From assembly GCA_964348665.1 (NCBI GenBank), contig CAYGDP010000005.1:144854-208853 (forward strand): DNA of 64,000 nt, in the 5' to 3' direction. Positions 52,610 to 61,541 of the stretch are shown piece after piece. The notes under the pieces are model-generated. The model did not search any database, had not been told where the DNA came from, and was given only the letters and a program-made list of their open reading frames with translations. Origin of the DNA: CAYGDP01 sp964348665 (GTDB lineage: Bacteria > Verrucomicrobiota > Verrucomicrobiia > Palsa-1439 > CAYGDP01). Each line of letters begins with the position of its first letter. Positions within the stretch are counted from its first letter, which is position 1. The position numbers and the translations under genes are program-made.

Positions 52610-53635
52610 CTATGTATGATGATGCTCTCTCTCGCGCCACAGCAAAAAAATCACGCCTCCCACCAGGTTCCAGAGCAGGGTGGTGACGAAAAAGAGGAGC
52701 GAGAGAACGACCGCCTCATGTAACTCGAGGCCGAGCGGCCCAAGCAATTTTTCATACAGCGCTTCCCGCACGCCCAATCCCATCAGGCTGACCGGCATCG
52801 CCGCCAGAAAATTGATCAGCGGCAATATCAGGAAAAATTTCCCCACCGAGACGTCGACCAGACCCATCCCAAATGCCAGCAGGACGCTAATGAGCGTCGT
52901 GCAGGTGTGGACGCCCAGTGATAGCCCGAACGTTTGGGCAACCACGCCCGGGTGATGGATATAACCCTGATACGCTTCGGCGGCACGCCGCAGGACTTCT
53001 TGGAATCGTGGAGGCAACCATTTCAGCAGCCATTCGCGCAGTTTGGTGGATAAGCTCATCGCCACCGAAGCGACAGCGCCTACCATGAGCAGGATGACCG
53101 CAAATGCCGCGCCCCGCAATCCGGCGTCCGCCTCCCGAAGAAGATAACTCGCGTTGATGGTCAGGAACACCGTGCAAAAGACAAGCAGCGCCAGCAAGCC
53201 GATGACGCGGTCCACGATGACTGTTGCGACTGCCTCCGCTTGTTTGTGTTTCGTTTCTCGCGCCACGTAGTAGGCTTTTGAAATATCTCCACCGGTCGCG
53301 CCGAGCATGAAGGTGTTGAAAAACGCGCCTATGAAAAAAATTCCAGAGGTTCGTCCCCAGCCCAGGTTCAGTCCTTGTACGCGCAGGATTGCATGCCATC
53401 GAACGATGGCAAACCCGCACATCAGGCCGCAGGATGCCAGCGCCGCCAGCGCCCAACCCGGTTGCACGCCGCTCACGGTCGCCCAGAATTTCTCGGGAGA
53501 ATTTTTCTCGAAAATCCGGCGAAAAATCCACACGAGGATCCCTGCGCTGATGGCGAGGCGCAGCAAGAGCCCCAGCCACGCGCGACGACGCGGTGGAGGC
53601 GCGGTTTCAGGCAAAGCCGACGGCGGAACAGACAC
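52610..53635 (-). CDS. Lysylphosphatidylglycerol-synthase-TM-like flippase (UPF0104)
   Basis: A 341-residue membrane protein with about eight helices, of the LPG_synthase_TM/AglD family. Family-typical segments are GWALAALASCGLMCGFAIVRWH, FFNTFMLGATGGDISKAYYVARE (about residues 108-130) and FLAAMPVSLMGLGVREALYEKL near the end. It lacks the soluble MprF transferase domain, so it probably translocates a lipid or lipid-linked sugar. It follows rpsU by 12 bp and is presumably cotranscribed with parB-rpsU. Confidence 0.85.
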   Translation of the reverse strand: MSVPPSALPETAPPPRRRAWLGLLLRLAISAGILVWIFRRIFEKNSPEKFWATVSGVQPGWALAALASCGLMCGFAIVRWHAILRVQGLNLGWGRTSGIFFIGAFFNTFMLGATGGDISKAYYVARETKHKQAEAVATVIVDRVIGLLALLVFCTVFLTINASYLLREADAGLRGAAFAVILLMVGAVASVAMSLSTKLREWLLKWLPPRFQEVLRRAAEAYQGYIHHPGVVAQTFGLSLGVHTCTTLISVLLAFGMGLVDVSVGKFFLILPLINFLAAMPVSLMGLGVREALYEKLLGPLGLELHEAVVLSLLFFVTTLLWNLVGGVIFLLWREREHHHT

Positions 53636-53647
53636 AGCGGACGCGGG

Positions 53648-53833
53648 TTATGAGAGCTGCGATTGTGTGTAGAAACGAGGACGCTTGGATTTGCGCCGAC
53701 GCTTCTCGCTGGGCTTCTGGTAATGACGGTGGTCGCGCAATTCGCGCAACGTGCCTTCCACGTCGAGCTTGCGCTTCAAGCGCCTCAACGCGCGGTCCAC
53801 CGATTCGCCCTTTTTCAGTTTGATTTCAGCCAT
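53648..53833 (-). CDS. rpsU: 30S ribosomal protein bS21
   Basis: A 61-residue protein with the S21 pattern: KLKKGESVDRALRRLKRKLD, followed by LRELRDHRHYQKPSEKRRRK and a very basic tail. It binds the 3' domain of 16S rRNA near the anti-Shine-Dalgarno region and helps initiation. It lies 16 bp after parB and 12 bp before the flippase gene, all in the same direction. Confidence 0.95.
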   Translation of the reverse strand: MAEIKLKKGESVDRALRRLKRKLDVEGTLRELRDHRHYQKPSEKRRRKSKRPRFYTQSQLS

Positions 53834-53849
53834 GCGCAGTCACCCCCTT

Positions 53850-54782
53850 TTACGGCTCCACAACGCCCAACAACACCAGCAACCGATCCAATTCTTCGGC
53901 GCTGTAAAACTCAATCTCGATTCGACCTTTCGATTCGCCAACAATCCGGCAACGGGTGCCGAATTTTTGTTGCATCTGATTCTCCAGTGACGATACCTGC
54001 GCCGACCGCGGCAGTTCCGTGCGCGGATGTTTCGGTTCACGGCCGGTCTTCCACGCTTCCACCAACCGTTCCGTGTCCCGAACCGTCATTCCCTTCCGGA
54101 TGGCTCGCGTTGCCGCGCGCCGCTGCAACGAGCTGGTATCCAGCGACAAAATCGCTTTTGCATGTCCCACGCTCAACGTCCCATGCTCCAATAGCGCCTG
54201 CACGTCGTCCGGCAAACTCAACAGCCGCAGCGCGTTGGCGACCGTCGCGCGGTTTTTGCCGACTTTCTGTCCAATATCCTCTTGCCGCAACCCAAATTCT
54301 TGAATCAACTGCCGATAACCACGCGCTTCCTCTACCGGATTCAAATTCTCCCGCTGCAGGTTTTCAATGAGCGCCAGCTCCAGCGAATCGCGGTCGCTTG
54401 CTTCACGCACGACCACCGGCACCGATGTCAGCCCCGCCTCTTTCGCCGCCCGCCAGCGCCGCTCGCCAGCGATCAATTCGTATTTGTCCCCGGCCTGTCG
54501 AACGATAAGCGGCTGAATCACGCCTCGCTCGCGAATGGATGCCACCAGCTCCGCCAGCGCTGCGGGTTCGAATTGCCCGCGCGGTTGCAACCGGCTTTGC
54601 TGAATTTTCTCCAGCGGAATCTGCGTAACCCCGCCACTGATCGGCGCGGCAGCGGAAACAGCAGGTCGCGCTCCTTCTCGCGGCGGTTCAGAAGGGGAAG
54701 TCGCCGCGGGAGTCGGTGATGCCGACACAAATCCGCCGCTGATAAGCGCTCCAAGACCGCGTCCGAGTACTTTCTTCGCCAT
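53850..54782 (-). CDS. parB: ParB/Spo0J chromosome-partitioning protein
   Basis: A 310-residue DNA-binding CTPase. A low-complexity N-terminal region precedes ITQIPLEKIQQSRLQPRGQF, the catalytic GERRWRAAKEAG with the CTP-binding arginines, and ENLQRENLNPVEEARGY. A helix-turn-helix (LRQEDIGQKVGKNRATVANALRLL is the region, about residues 160-183) and a C-terminal dimer domain (GRIEIEFYSAEELDRLLVLL) follow. The start KKVLGRGLGALIS is the ParA-stimulating peptide typical of chromosomal ParB. No parA is next to it, which is unusual. Half-sites resembling parS lie upstream. Confidence 0.94.
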   Translation of the reverse strand: MAKKVLGRGLGALISGGFVSASPTPAATSPSEPPREGARPAVSAAAPISGGVTQIPLEKIQQSRLQPRGQFEPAALAELVASIRERGVIQPLIVRQAGDKYELIAGERRWRAAKEAGLTSVPVVVREASDRDSLELALIENLQRENLNPVEEARGYRQLIQEFGLRQEDIGQKVGKNRATVANALRLLSLPDDVQALLEHGTLSVGHAKAILSLDTSSLQRRAATRAIRKGMTVRDTERLVEAWKTGREPKHPRTELPRSAQVSSLENQMQQKFGTRCRIVGESKGRIEIEFYSAEELDRLLVLLGVVEP

Positions 54783-54893
54783 TCGCGCGCAGCATCGCAG
54801 AGCTTGGCAGTAATGTCAAATCCTCTTGCTGCCCGGTGATAGCGAATTTCAAACTCTTGACCTGCTGCCAACATCGAGTACTATTAAAACAAT

Positions 54894-54908
54894 GTGAAAC
54901 GTTTTCAC
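54894..54908. promoter_or_regulatory. parS-like half-sites in everted order upstream of parB
   Basis: GTGAAACGTTTTCAC places the two halves of a bacterial parS (GTTTCAC and GTGAAAC) back to back in swapped order, with one extra T. It lies about 110 bp before parB and 47 bp before the divergent ankyrin gene. It could be an operator or chance. Confidence 0.35.
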
Positions 54909-54954
54909 TCTGGATTTTGGTTAAAAAATCAAAAACGAAATAGGTTTCGTCGCC

Positions 54955-55743
54955 ATGATTAAACCAGGAGAGGCTGAAATATTGGAGCCGATTGCGCTTG
55001 GAGATGTGAGTATGACTAACGAACTCATTGCACGTAATCCCGACTTGATCAGCCGGTTGGACGGTTTAGCACTTTTCTTTGTGCTTAGCATTGCAGATGG
55101 ACGGAGGCGATTCGATGGCGTCGAGGAACTCCTTAAGCACGCCCCACATCTGATAGAGAAAAAAAATGAGAATCGATCCACCGCGCTTCACATGGCGGCG
55201 GCGGTGGGTAACTCCGAAATCATCAAATTTCTGATTGGTCACCAAGCCGACGTGGAGTGTAAGGATAGTTTTGGAAAAACTCCTCTGCAAGAAGCCGTCT
55301 CCAGCGGTCATCCAACTGCCGTTCAGGCGCTCTTGGAAGCCAAGGCTTGTATTGAATCAAGGGATGACAATGGCTTTACGCCATTGTGTCATGCAATTTT
55401 TATGAACAAAATTGATGTCGCAAAAGTACTTCTCGCGCATGGAGCGGATCTAAATGTCGTGCTGCAGGATCATGATTCGGTCGTAGATTCCGCAGTGGCG
55501 CTTGGACATATCGCTGCTATCGAACTTTTAATCGCGCACGGCGTTGATGTTAATAGGCACTTCGGAAGCGGATGGACCCTCTTGCACACAGCCGCGCGGC
55601 TCGGGAAGAAAGAGATGACCGAGTTTTTGTTGGTTCAAGGTGCTGATGTATCTGCGAAGACAAGAGATGGAAAGACTGCCGTGGATTTAGCCATTGAGAG
55701 CAACCATTCTGAAATTGCTCAGCTTTTACGCGATCGCCATTAA
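54955..55743 (+). CDS. Ankyrin-repeat protein
   Basis: A 262-residue soluble protein made of about six to seven ankyrin repeats (NRSTALHMAAAVGNSEIIKF, FGKTPLQEAVSSGHPTAVQAL, GFTPLCHAIFMNKIDVAKVL, GWTLLHTAARLGKKEMTEFL, DGKTAVDLAIESNHSEIAQL), starting about residue 75 with a degenerate repeat before. There is no signal peptide or catalytic domain; it is probably a protein-binding module. Base use appears more AT-rich than that of flanking genes. It ends 5 bp before the convergent DUF362 gene. Confidence 0.9.
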   Translation: MIKPGEAEILEPIALGDVSMTNELIARNPDLISRLDGLALFFVLSIADGRRRFDGVEELLKHAPHLIEKKNENRSTALHMAAAVGNSEIIKFLIGHQADVECKDSFGKTPLQEAVSSGHPTAVQALLEAKACIESRDDNGFTPLCHAIFMNKIDVAKVLLAHGADLNVVLQDHDSVVDSAVALGHIAAIELLIAHGVDVNRHFGSGWTLLHTAARLGKKEMTEFLLVQGADVSAKTRDGKTAVDLAIESNHSEIAQLLRDRH

Positions 55744-55748
55744 GGAAT

Positions 55749-56762
55749 CTAATGTTTTATTGGCGAAACCACCTCAATCAGCTCGCGTTTGTTGATGCCA
55801 AGTTCCAATTCCGCGCCGCTGGCGATGTGACGGGCGCGGTCGCCAATCTTCGGAAAGCCATGCTGGGCGCGGCGCGATTCAATTTCCGCAAGAATGAGCG
55901 TGTCAATCGCCACGGGGTCGGTGCTGACGTAAATCGCGCCTGCGTGCCAACAGAACCGCGGTTGCGCGCTTGGTCCGCCGGCAAATTGAGGAACGAGCGC
56001 GTCGAGAATGTGTAACACCGCCTTGTCGCGGAGCGTGTCCATCGCGGAAATTTCGGCGACGGCGGGGTCGTAAAACCACGGCGAGGCGGCGAACCGGCGC
56101 GTGTTATCGGCGGAACCGATGGCGAGGTTGAACAGACACCCGGCGATGCCCGCGTCGCGATGATCTGTTGCGGTCGGGATATTGATGATTTTGGTGACGC
56201 GTTTGGTTACGATGTTCGAGAGATAGGAACGGTCACTGACCTCCATGCGGCCAAAATCGAAATCCCCCCAATGCGGTTTTGCAACGAAACCGGATTGATA
56301 AAATATGCTCTCATCGCTCCCGGTGTCGGGCGTGGTGGCTAGATACCGGACCGATCCCGCTTCGTTGCGAAGCGGTACCCCGGCTTGTGTCATATCACGG
56401 GCGAATCGGTCCCAAACGATAATCTGGTCTGCCGGCACACCTGCTTGGCGCAACTGCGCCACGACCGCGTCGATCAAGGCGGAATGAGTGGAGAGAAGCG
56501 GTCCGCCAGTTGTGGCGATTTTAATGCCGACCACGTCGGTCGGTTGGACGAATTTGCGCCACGCGGCCGCGCTGGTGGATTCTCCCGTGAGCGCGCACAT
56601 CGATTTCTCCAACATCACGGCGACACGCGAGGGATCGGCTTGAAAGAGATTGACCGACAGAGGATCGTGCGCAAGCGCCACCCGGCTTTTGGGCAAAGGA
56701 CTGTCGCCGGCGGTCGCGACGACTGCATTCATGACTAGGAACGCGACGATCACTTGACGCAT
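55749..56762 (-). CDS. DUF362-like exported protein
   Basis: A 337-residue protein with a signal peptide (about 1-19). DVVGIKIATTGGPLLSTHSALIDAVVAQL, DQIIVWDRFARDMTQAG and the segment KIINIPTATDHRDAGIAGCLFNLAIGS match the DUF362 fold. DPVAIDTLILAEIE near the end is also typical. Unlike many DUF362 proteins it has no ferredoxin-type Cys clusters. Its function is unknown. It is divergent from the TPR lipoprotein gene 38 bp away. Confidence 0.82.
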   Translation of the reverse strand: MRQVIVAFLVMNAVVATAGDSPLPKSRVALAHDPLSVNLFQADPSRVAVMLEKSMCALTGESTSAAAWRKFVQPTDVVGIKIATTGGPLLSTHSALIDAVVAQLRQAGVPADQIIVWDRFARDMTQAGVPLRNEAGSVRYLATTPDTGSDESIFYQSGFVAKPHWGDFDFGRMEVSDRSYLSNIVTKRVTKIINIPTATDHRDAGIAGCLFNLAIGSADNTRRFAASPWFYDPAVAEISAMDTLRDKAVLHILDALVPQFAGGPSAQPRFCWHAGAIYVSTDPVAIDTLILAEIESRRAQHGFPKIGDRARHIASGAELELGINKRELIEVVSPIKH

Positions 56763-56800
56763 GATGGAACCGATGATAGGTAACTGGGCAAAGTCTGACG

Positions 56801-58180
56801 ATGAAAATCTTGCAACTTAGCATCCTGGTATTGGGGATGGTTTTCCTGATGGGGTGTGGCGCGGATTGGCATCTGGAGCGCGGAGCGGAAGCCTTGCAGA
56901 AACGACAATTTGACTCCGCAGCGACCCATGCCGAGAAGGTGATTCGCGACCAGCCCAAAAATGTCGAGGCGTTAAATCTGCACGCTGCGGCGTCGATCGC
57001 GCGACGCGATTGGGAGCGCGCGGAAAAGCAACTGGTCGAATGCCTAAAACTCGCGCCGAATTACGAGAGCGCCCGATTCAATCTGGGTGTCGCCCAATTT
57101 GAGCGCGGCAAATTTGCGGATGCCGCGACGACCTTGAAGCAGTTTCTCGAAGGCAAACCAAAACCCGTCCAAGCGGCGGAGGCGGCGGCACTTCTGGCCG
57201 ATTGTTACGAACGATTAGGCAAAACGACCGAGGCGCGCGACCTCTACTACAAACTGGTCAGGGACGGAAAACCCGCCAGCGGTCGTCCGCAAATCTATAA
57301 CAAACTGGGTGTCATGGTCGCCGGGCAGGGAAAATATCAGGATGCCGCGGAATGGTTCAAGGCGAGTTTGCGCGCGGATTCGAAGTATGCGCCCGCCGAG
57401 CTGAACTTGGGGCGGCTGCACCAATTTTATTTGCCGTCGAAGAGCGAGGCGAAACCGCATTATGAAAAATTTATTTCCCAGACGGGTTCGACGCCGCAGC
57501 GTCAGCACGCGCAGTCGCTTGTGACTGCACTGGACAAATCCCTGAAACCGGCGCCGCTGCCGGTGATCACCAAGGTGACGCCGCCAGCCAAAACAACCTC
57601 GCCGACGACAACCACAGGCACTTCACAAATCCAATCCACCCAGCCCACCCAATCCAGCACAGTTGTTACTGTCCCGCCGGTGGTCCGGGATCGAAAGAAA
57701 GCCGAGCAACTTTTTGCAACAGCCTACGAGGAGCATAAGCGAGGCAATCTCGACAAGGCGATAGCCGGTTATGAGCTGTCGGTTGCCGCGGATTCATCGT
57801 TTGCCGACGCGCAGTTCAATCTTGGCTTGATTCTGCATGGAAAAGGACGCGGGGACGACGCACTGAAGTGCTACCGGCGCGCGATTGAGGCCGATGCCAA
57901 ACACTATAAAGCGCACTTGAATTGCGGTTTGATTTTATCCGCGCAGAAACGCAAGCGAGATGCCATCGCCGCGTTCGAGGTTGTGCTGCAACTGGACCCA
58001 AATAATGCCGTGGCGCACGCCAACTTGGGGAGCCTCTATGCCGATCCTGAAATCAGCAAAAACAAGGAAGCCGCACGGCATTACCGGCGCTATATGGAGT
58101 TGAACCCAGGCGACCCGCAAATCCCGGCGATCCGGAAGTGGCTTGAATCCGTGGAAAAAACAGGCGGGACAACGCGTTAG
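56801..58180 (+). CDS. TPR lipoprotein
   Basis: A 459-residue protein with a lipoprotein signal (MKILQLSILVLGMVFLMGC, cleavage before Cys19). Two TPR blocks (about residues 25-240 and 300-445) are separated by a Thr/Ser/Pro-rich linker (about 255-295, repeated TT, STQPTQSS) that probably spans the periplasm. Repeats include FNLGVAQFERGKFADAATTL and AHANLGSLYADPEISKNKEA. It probably acts as an outer-membrane-tethered scaffold; no specific partner can be named. It ends by overlapping the small convergent gene by 4 bp. Confidence 0.88.
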   Translation: MKILQLSILVLGMVFLMGCGADWHLERGAEALQKRQFDSAATHAEKVIRDQPKNVEALNLHAAASIARRDWERAEKQLVECLKLAPNYESARFNLGVAQFERGKFADAATTLKQFLEGKPKPVQAAEAAALLADCYERLGKTTEARDLYYKLVRDGKPASGRPQIYNKLGVMVAGQGKYQDAAEWFKASLRADSKYAPAELNLGRLHQFYLPSKSEAKPHYEKFISQTGSTPQRQHAQSLVTALDKSLKPAPLPVITKVTPPAKTTSPTTTTGTSQIQSTQPTQSSTVVTVPPVVRDRKKAEQLFATAYEEHKRGNLDKAIAGYELSVAADSSFADAQFNLGLILHGKGRGDDALKCYRRAIEADAKHYKAHLNCGLILSAQKRKRDAIAAFEVVLQLDPNNAVAHANLGSLYADPEISKNKEAARHYRRYMELNPGDPQIPAIRKWLESVEKTGGTTR

Positions 58181-58458
58181 ATGTGCCGCTTTTTGCCGGG
58201 ACCCGGTTCGAGGTAGCCGGTATCGAGAAATGCCAGCGCCTTCGAGTAACTGCGCCTCTCCAAGAAATGTTTCAGCTCCGGCGGCGTGTCTTTGCCAAGT
58301 TTTTGACCCAATGCATCGACCGTTTCCGTCGCCGTGGTCAACTTCGCGGCGTACCGGTCTGGGTGATCAAACCGCATATCTTCGTCGTGGATGATTCGAA
58401 ACAGCTCGGCGAGCGCGTGATACAGTTCTTTGCGACATTTTGCAAAAGATTCACTCAT
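58177..58458 (-). CDS. Small hypothetical protein
   Basis: A 93-residue protein, charged and mostly helical (SFAKCRKELYHALAELFRIIHDEDMRF), ending in a basic KKRHI tail. No signal peptide, membrane helix or known motif is present. It is supported as a gene by its coding character and by its neat 4-bp convergent overlap with the TPR gene; no family was recognised. A possible GGAGGG-type ribosome site lies just before the ATG at 58458. Confidence 0.6.
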   Translation of the reverse strand: MSESFAKCRKELYHALAELFRIIHDEDMRFDHPDRYAAKLTTATETVDALGQKLGKDTPPELKHFLERRSYSKALAFLDTGYLEPGPGKKRHI

Positions 58459-58721
58459 GGATACCCTCCCGAATTTAGGCCATTCACAGCTTGACTACAC
58501 CCAACAAGTCTTGATTGCAAGATTTTTCCCGGTCAAATCAAATCATCTCTCGTCACGCTGGTCTGGTCACGTGCCACGAGTTTCTGTGCCTGCGCGGCCA
58601 CGGTGACAGGCAAGCTGGCGCACTCCAAAAACGTCCGATCACACGCAAGATTGCTTCGCGTGCATTCGTGGGAAATTTTTTTTGAAATCAAAATCTTTAG
58701 TGCCGACAAAATTACTCGTTG

Positions 58722-58839
58722 AGACCTCTGCAAAACAACCGCTTTCGCCGCGTGCGGTCACGCGGCCTACAATGTTTTTGCGGAAAATCAGGCAGGTTGT
58801 AGGCCGAGTCACTCGATCCGGCGACTTTTGCAGAGGTCT
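58722..58839. mobile_element. MITE-like element with 14-bp terminal inverted repeats
   Basis: AGACCTCTGCAAAA (58722-58735) and TTTTGCAGAGGTCT (58826-58839) are perfect inverted ends of a 118-bp segment without coding capacity. Inside are a hairpin GCCGCGTG-CGGT-CACGCGGC (58747-58766), CCTACAA, a spacer, TTGTAGG, and a second, weaker palindrome. It lies in the 385-bp gene-free stretch 58459-58843 and ends 4 bp from the ABC-F stop codon. No clear target duplication is seen. The rest of the stretch (58459-58721) shows nothing recognisable. Confidence 0.75.
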
Positions 58840-58843
58840 GGCG

Positions 58844-60808
58844 TCAATTGATGCTGCCAACGGCGATGTCTTCGCGAGAAGTGATGGATTCCCATTCGCG
58901 CTGGAGGTGTTCGAGGGATGCGCTTATTTCGGTTAGCTCGCGGTTGAGTTGTATGGCTTTGCCGTTGGTATATGTGGCGGGATCTTCGAGTTCGCCCGCA
59001 AGCTCTTTCTGCCGTGATTCCAGTCGCGCAATCTCAGTTTCCAATGACGTAGTGCGCGCTTGATGTCCTCTGCGGACACGCGATTGGGCTTGTCGCTCCT
59101 CGGCTTCACGACGTTTTTGCTCTTTGGTTTTGGCACGAGGAGGTTCGGCGCGTTGAGGCAAACGTTTCGGTGAAAGAGTGACGGGCACGGAAATATTCCC
59201 GGCGCCAGCGGTCAATCCGCTCCGTTCCGAGACGGCCTTGGATTTATCCAAATAATACTGATAATCGCCGTGATAATACGTGAGTTGTCCTGCGTGGATG
59301 TGTAGGACGGTTTTGGCGAGCGCGCGGATAAAATGGACATCATGGCTGATAAAGAGGAGCGTGCCTTCGTATTGCTTCAATGCGCCGATGAGCGCGTCAA
59401 TGCTCGCCATGTCGAGATGTGTTGTCGGTTCGTCCATGAGCAGGAGATTGGGCGGGTCGAGCAGGAGTTTGACCAGCGCAAGCCGGCTTTTTTCGCCGCC
59501 GCTAAGGATGCTGACTTTCTTGAACACATCATCGCCGCGAAACAGGAATGAGCCGAGTACGGTGCGGACGGTTTGTTCGGGAACAGGTTGGTGAGAATCC
59601 ATCGCTTCTTCCAGAACGGTGCGGTGAGGTTGCAGCATCTCGACGCGGTATTGCGAATAGTAACCAACTTGAACGTTGAGTCCCAAGTCCCGCGCGCCAC
59701 TCTGGAAAGGGATTGTGCCGGCCATGATTTTGATCATTGTGGATTTGCCCGCGCCGTTGGGGCCGACGAGCACCGTCCGCTGACCGCGCTCCGCCTCGAA
59801 ATTCATCCCACGATAGACGATCGTTTCACCGTAGGCATGATGAATGTTCTTGAGCATGATTACTTTCAGCCCGCTGCGTGGCGGCTGGGGAAAACGAAAC
59901 TTGATCTTGCGATCATCGGCGATGGGCGCTTCGATTTTCTCCATCCGCTCGATTTGCTTGAGCTTGCTCTGGGCTTGTGAGGCTTTGCTGGCCTTCGCTC
60001 GGAACCGGTCAACGAACTCCTGCAGGGCTTGGATTTCGCGCTGCTGATTTTTATAGGCCGCAAGCTGTTGTTCCGCCGCTGCGGCGCGTTGAACGAGATA
60101 CTCTTCGTAGTTGCCGCGATAGCGCGTGAGCCGGCCCTGGCGAATGTCCACCACGGCCTCGACGAGCGCATTGAGAAACTCGCGATCGTGGGAGACGACA
60201 AGGATGGAGCCGCGATATTGTTGTAGATAGTTCTGAAACCAAACGAGCGATTCGAGGTCGAGATGGTTCGTCGGTTCGTCGAGCAAGAGCAAGTCCGGTT
60301 CTAGCACGAGTAACCGAGCGAGATGGGCGCGCATCACCCAGCCACCGCTCAGCGAGGAAGCGGCTCGGTGAAAATCTGTTTCGCGGAAAGCCAACCCGTG
60401 GAGAATTTTCTTGGCTTTGCGCTCGAGCGCGTTGCCGTCAAATTTGCGGAAGACCGTCTGCGCGTGATGATAATCGTCAGTGTCGGTGAGTTGTTCGGTT
60501 TCACATTTTGTAATCGTCCGTCGCGCTTCCACGAATTCCCTGGAGATCGCCGTGGCAAGTTCCAGCACGGTTTCGTCGGCAACAGGCGCGGTTTCCTGGG
60601 GCAAAAATCCAAGCGTGACGTTGCGCTCGAACGCAATCGAGCCATCATCCGGCGTGGTTTCGCCGAGAATCAGGGAGAAAAGCGTGGATTTGCCAGCGCC
60701 GTTGGGGCCTACCAGCCCCAAACGCTCGCCACGATTGACCTGTAGCGACACGCCTTTGAAGAGGACGCGTTGTCCGAATGACATCTCAATGTTCGATAGT
60801 GTGAGCAT
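58844..60808 (-). CDS. ABC-F family ATPase
   Basis: A 654-residue soluble protein with two ABC domains and no membrane part. Domain 1: GPNGAGKST (about residue 36), SLSGGWVMR, LLLLDEPTNHLD. Domain 2: GPNGAGKST (about 360), ILSGGEKSRL, LLLMDEPTTHLD. Between them is the charged linker typical of ABC-F translation factors, and a coiled-coil tail (about 560-650) ends the protein, as in Uup and YdiF types. ABC-F proteins act at the ribosomal E site. ATG 60808 begins the first domain; the frame is open to 61294 but that part runs antisense into maf. Confidence 0.93.
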   Translation of the reverse strand: MLTLSNIEMSFGQRVLFKGVSLQVNRGERLGLVGPNGAGKSTLFSLILGETTPDDGSIAFERNVTLGFLPQETAPVADETVLELATAISREFVEARRTITKCETEQLTDTDDYHHAQTVFRKFDGNALERKAKKILHGLAFRETDFHRAASSLSGGWVMRAHLARLLVLEPDLLLLDEPTNHLDLESLVWFQNYLQQYRGSILVVSHDREFLNALVEAVVDIRQGRLTRYRGNYEEYLVQRAAAAEQQLAAYKNQQREIQALQEFVDRFRAKASKASQAQSKLKQIERMEKIEAPIADDRKIKFRFPQPPRSGLKVIMLKNIHHAYGETIVYRGMNFEAERGQRTVLVGPNGAGKSTMIKIMAGTIPFQSGARDLGLNVQVGYYSQYRVEMLQPHRTVLEEAMDSHQPVPEQTVRTVLGSFLFRGDDVFKKVSILSGGEKSRLALVKLLLDPPNLLLMDEPTTHLDMASIDALIGALKQYEGTLLFISHDVHFIRALAKTVLHIHAGQLTYYHGDYQYYLDKSKAVSERSGLTAGAGNISVPVTLSPKRLPQRAEPPRAKTKEQKRREAEERQAQSRVRRGHQARTTSLETEIARLESRQKELAGELEDPATYTNGKAIQLNRELTEISASLEHLQREWESITSREDIAVGSIN

Positions 60809-60920
60809 CAGAAGCCGCGCCTGAGGCGGGCAAGCCGCGCACCATAGTGCATGAGACGGGTTTGTGCAAGGTGGGATCGGAATTGCGGTTCGCACGGGAG
60901 ATTTGTATGATTCGCGAATT

Positions 60921-61499
60921 GTGGCAAAATTCCCCAAAATCATCCTCGCGTCCTCCTCGCCGCGCCGGCAAGAGTTATTGCGGCAGATTGGTGTGGAGTT
61001 TGAGGTGATAGCGCCCCAAATTGACGAATCCGCGCTTCCCGACGAGAAGCCAGCCGACCTCGTCAAAAGGCTTTCGCTTGAAAAAGCCAGGGCGGTTGCG
61101 ACGAAACGGGGCAGGGGAATTATCCTCGGCGCAGACACGATTGTGGTACTGGAAGGCGTCGTGTTGGGGAAACCTGCGGATGCCGCCGAGGCGCGCGCGA
61201 TGTTGCAGAGGCTCAGCGTCCGCACCCACTCGGTATTTACGGGCTTTGCGCTTCTCAATGCCGAAAGCGGGAAGTGCATCAATGTCTTCGACAAGGCGGA
61301 TGTGACCTTCCGGCTCCTAAGGGATGATGAGATTGATGCCTACATCGCCACAGGCTCTCCGTTGGACAAGGCCGGCGCGTATGGAATTCAGGATACCATG
61401 TGCGTGTCATTCGTCGAGAAAATCACTGGCGATATCAACACGGTCGTAGGATTGCCGATGGAGCGCGTCGAACAAGCGTTGCGGGAAATCAGCGCATAA
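60921..61499 (+). CDS. maf: Maf-family nucleoside triphosphate pyrophosphatase
   Basis: A 192-residue enzyme that hydrolyses dTTP/UTP or modified NTPs. ILASSSPRRQELL (about residues 7-19), IILGADTIVVLEG, and SPLDKAGAYGIQD are the family signature, with catalytic Asp in GADT. GTG 60921 was chosen since it gives the usual length and starts 3 residues before the core; another GTG at 60864 would add 19 residues. It is divergent from the ABC-F gene. Confidence 0.93.
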   Translation: MAKFPKIILASSSPRRQELLRQIGVEFEVIAPQIDESALPDEKPADLVKRLSLEKARAVATKRGRGIILGADTIVVLEGVVLGKPADAAEARAMLQRLSVRTHSVFTGFALLNAESGKCINVFDKADVTFRLLRDDEIDAYIATGSPLDKAGAYGIQDTMCVSFVEKITGDINTVVGLPMERVEQALREISA

Positions 61500-61541
61500 G
61501 GAATACAAAGGAACGCGGTGAAGCCCATCCTGACGGGTTTC

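Noticed and set aside
60809..61294. N-terminal extension of the ABC-F frame by 162 codons
   Set aside because: It runs antisense into maf, has no ABC-F homology, and a good ATG at 60808 begins the first ABC domain.
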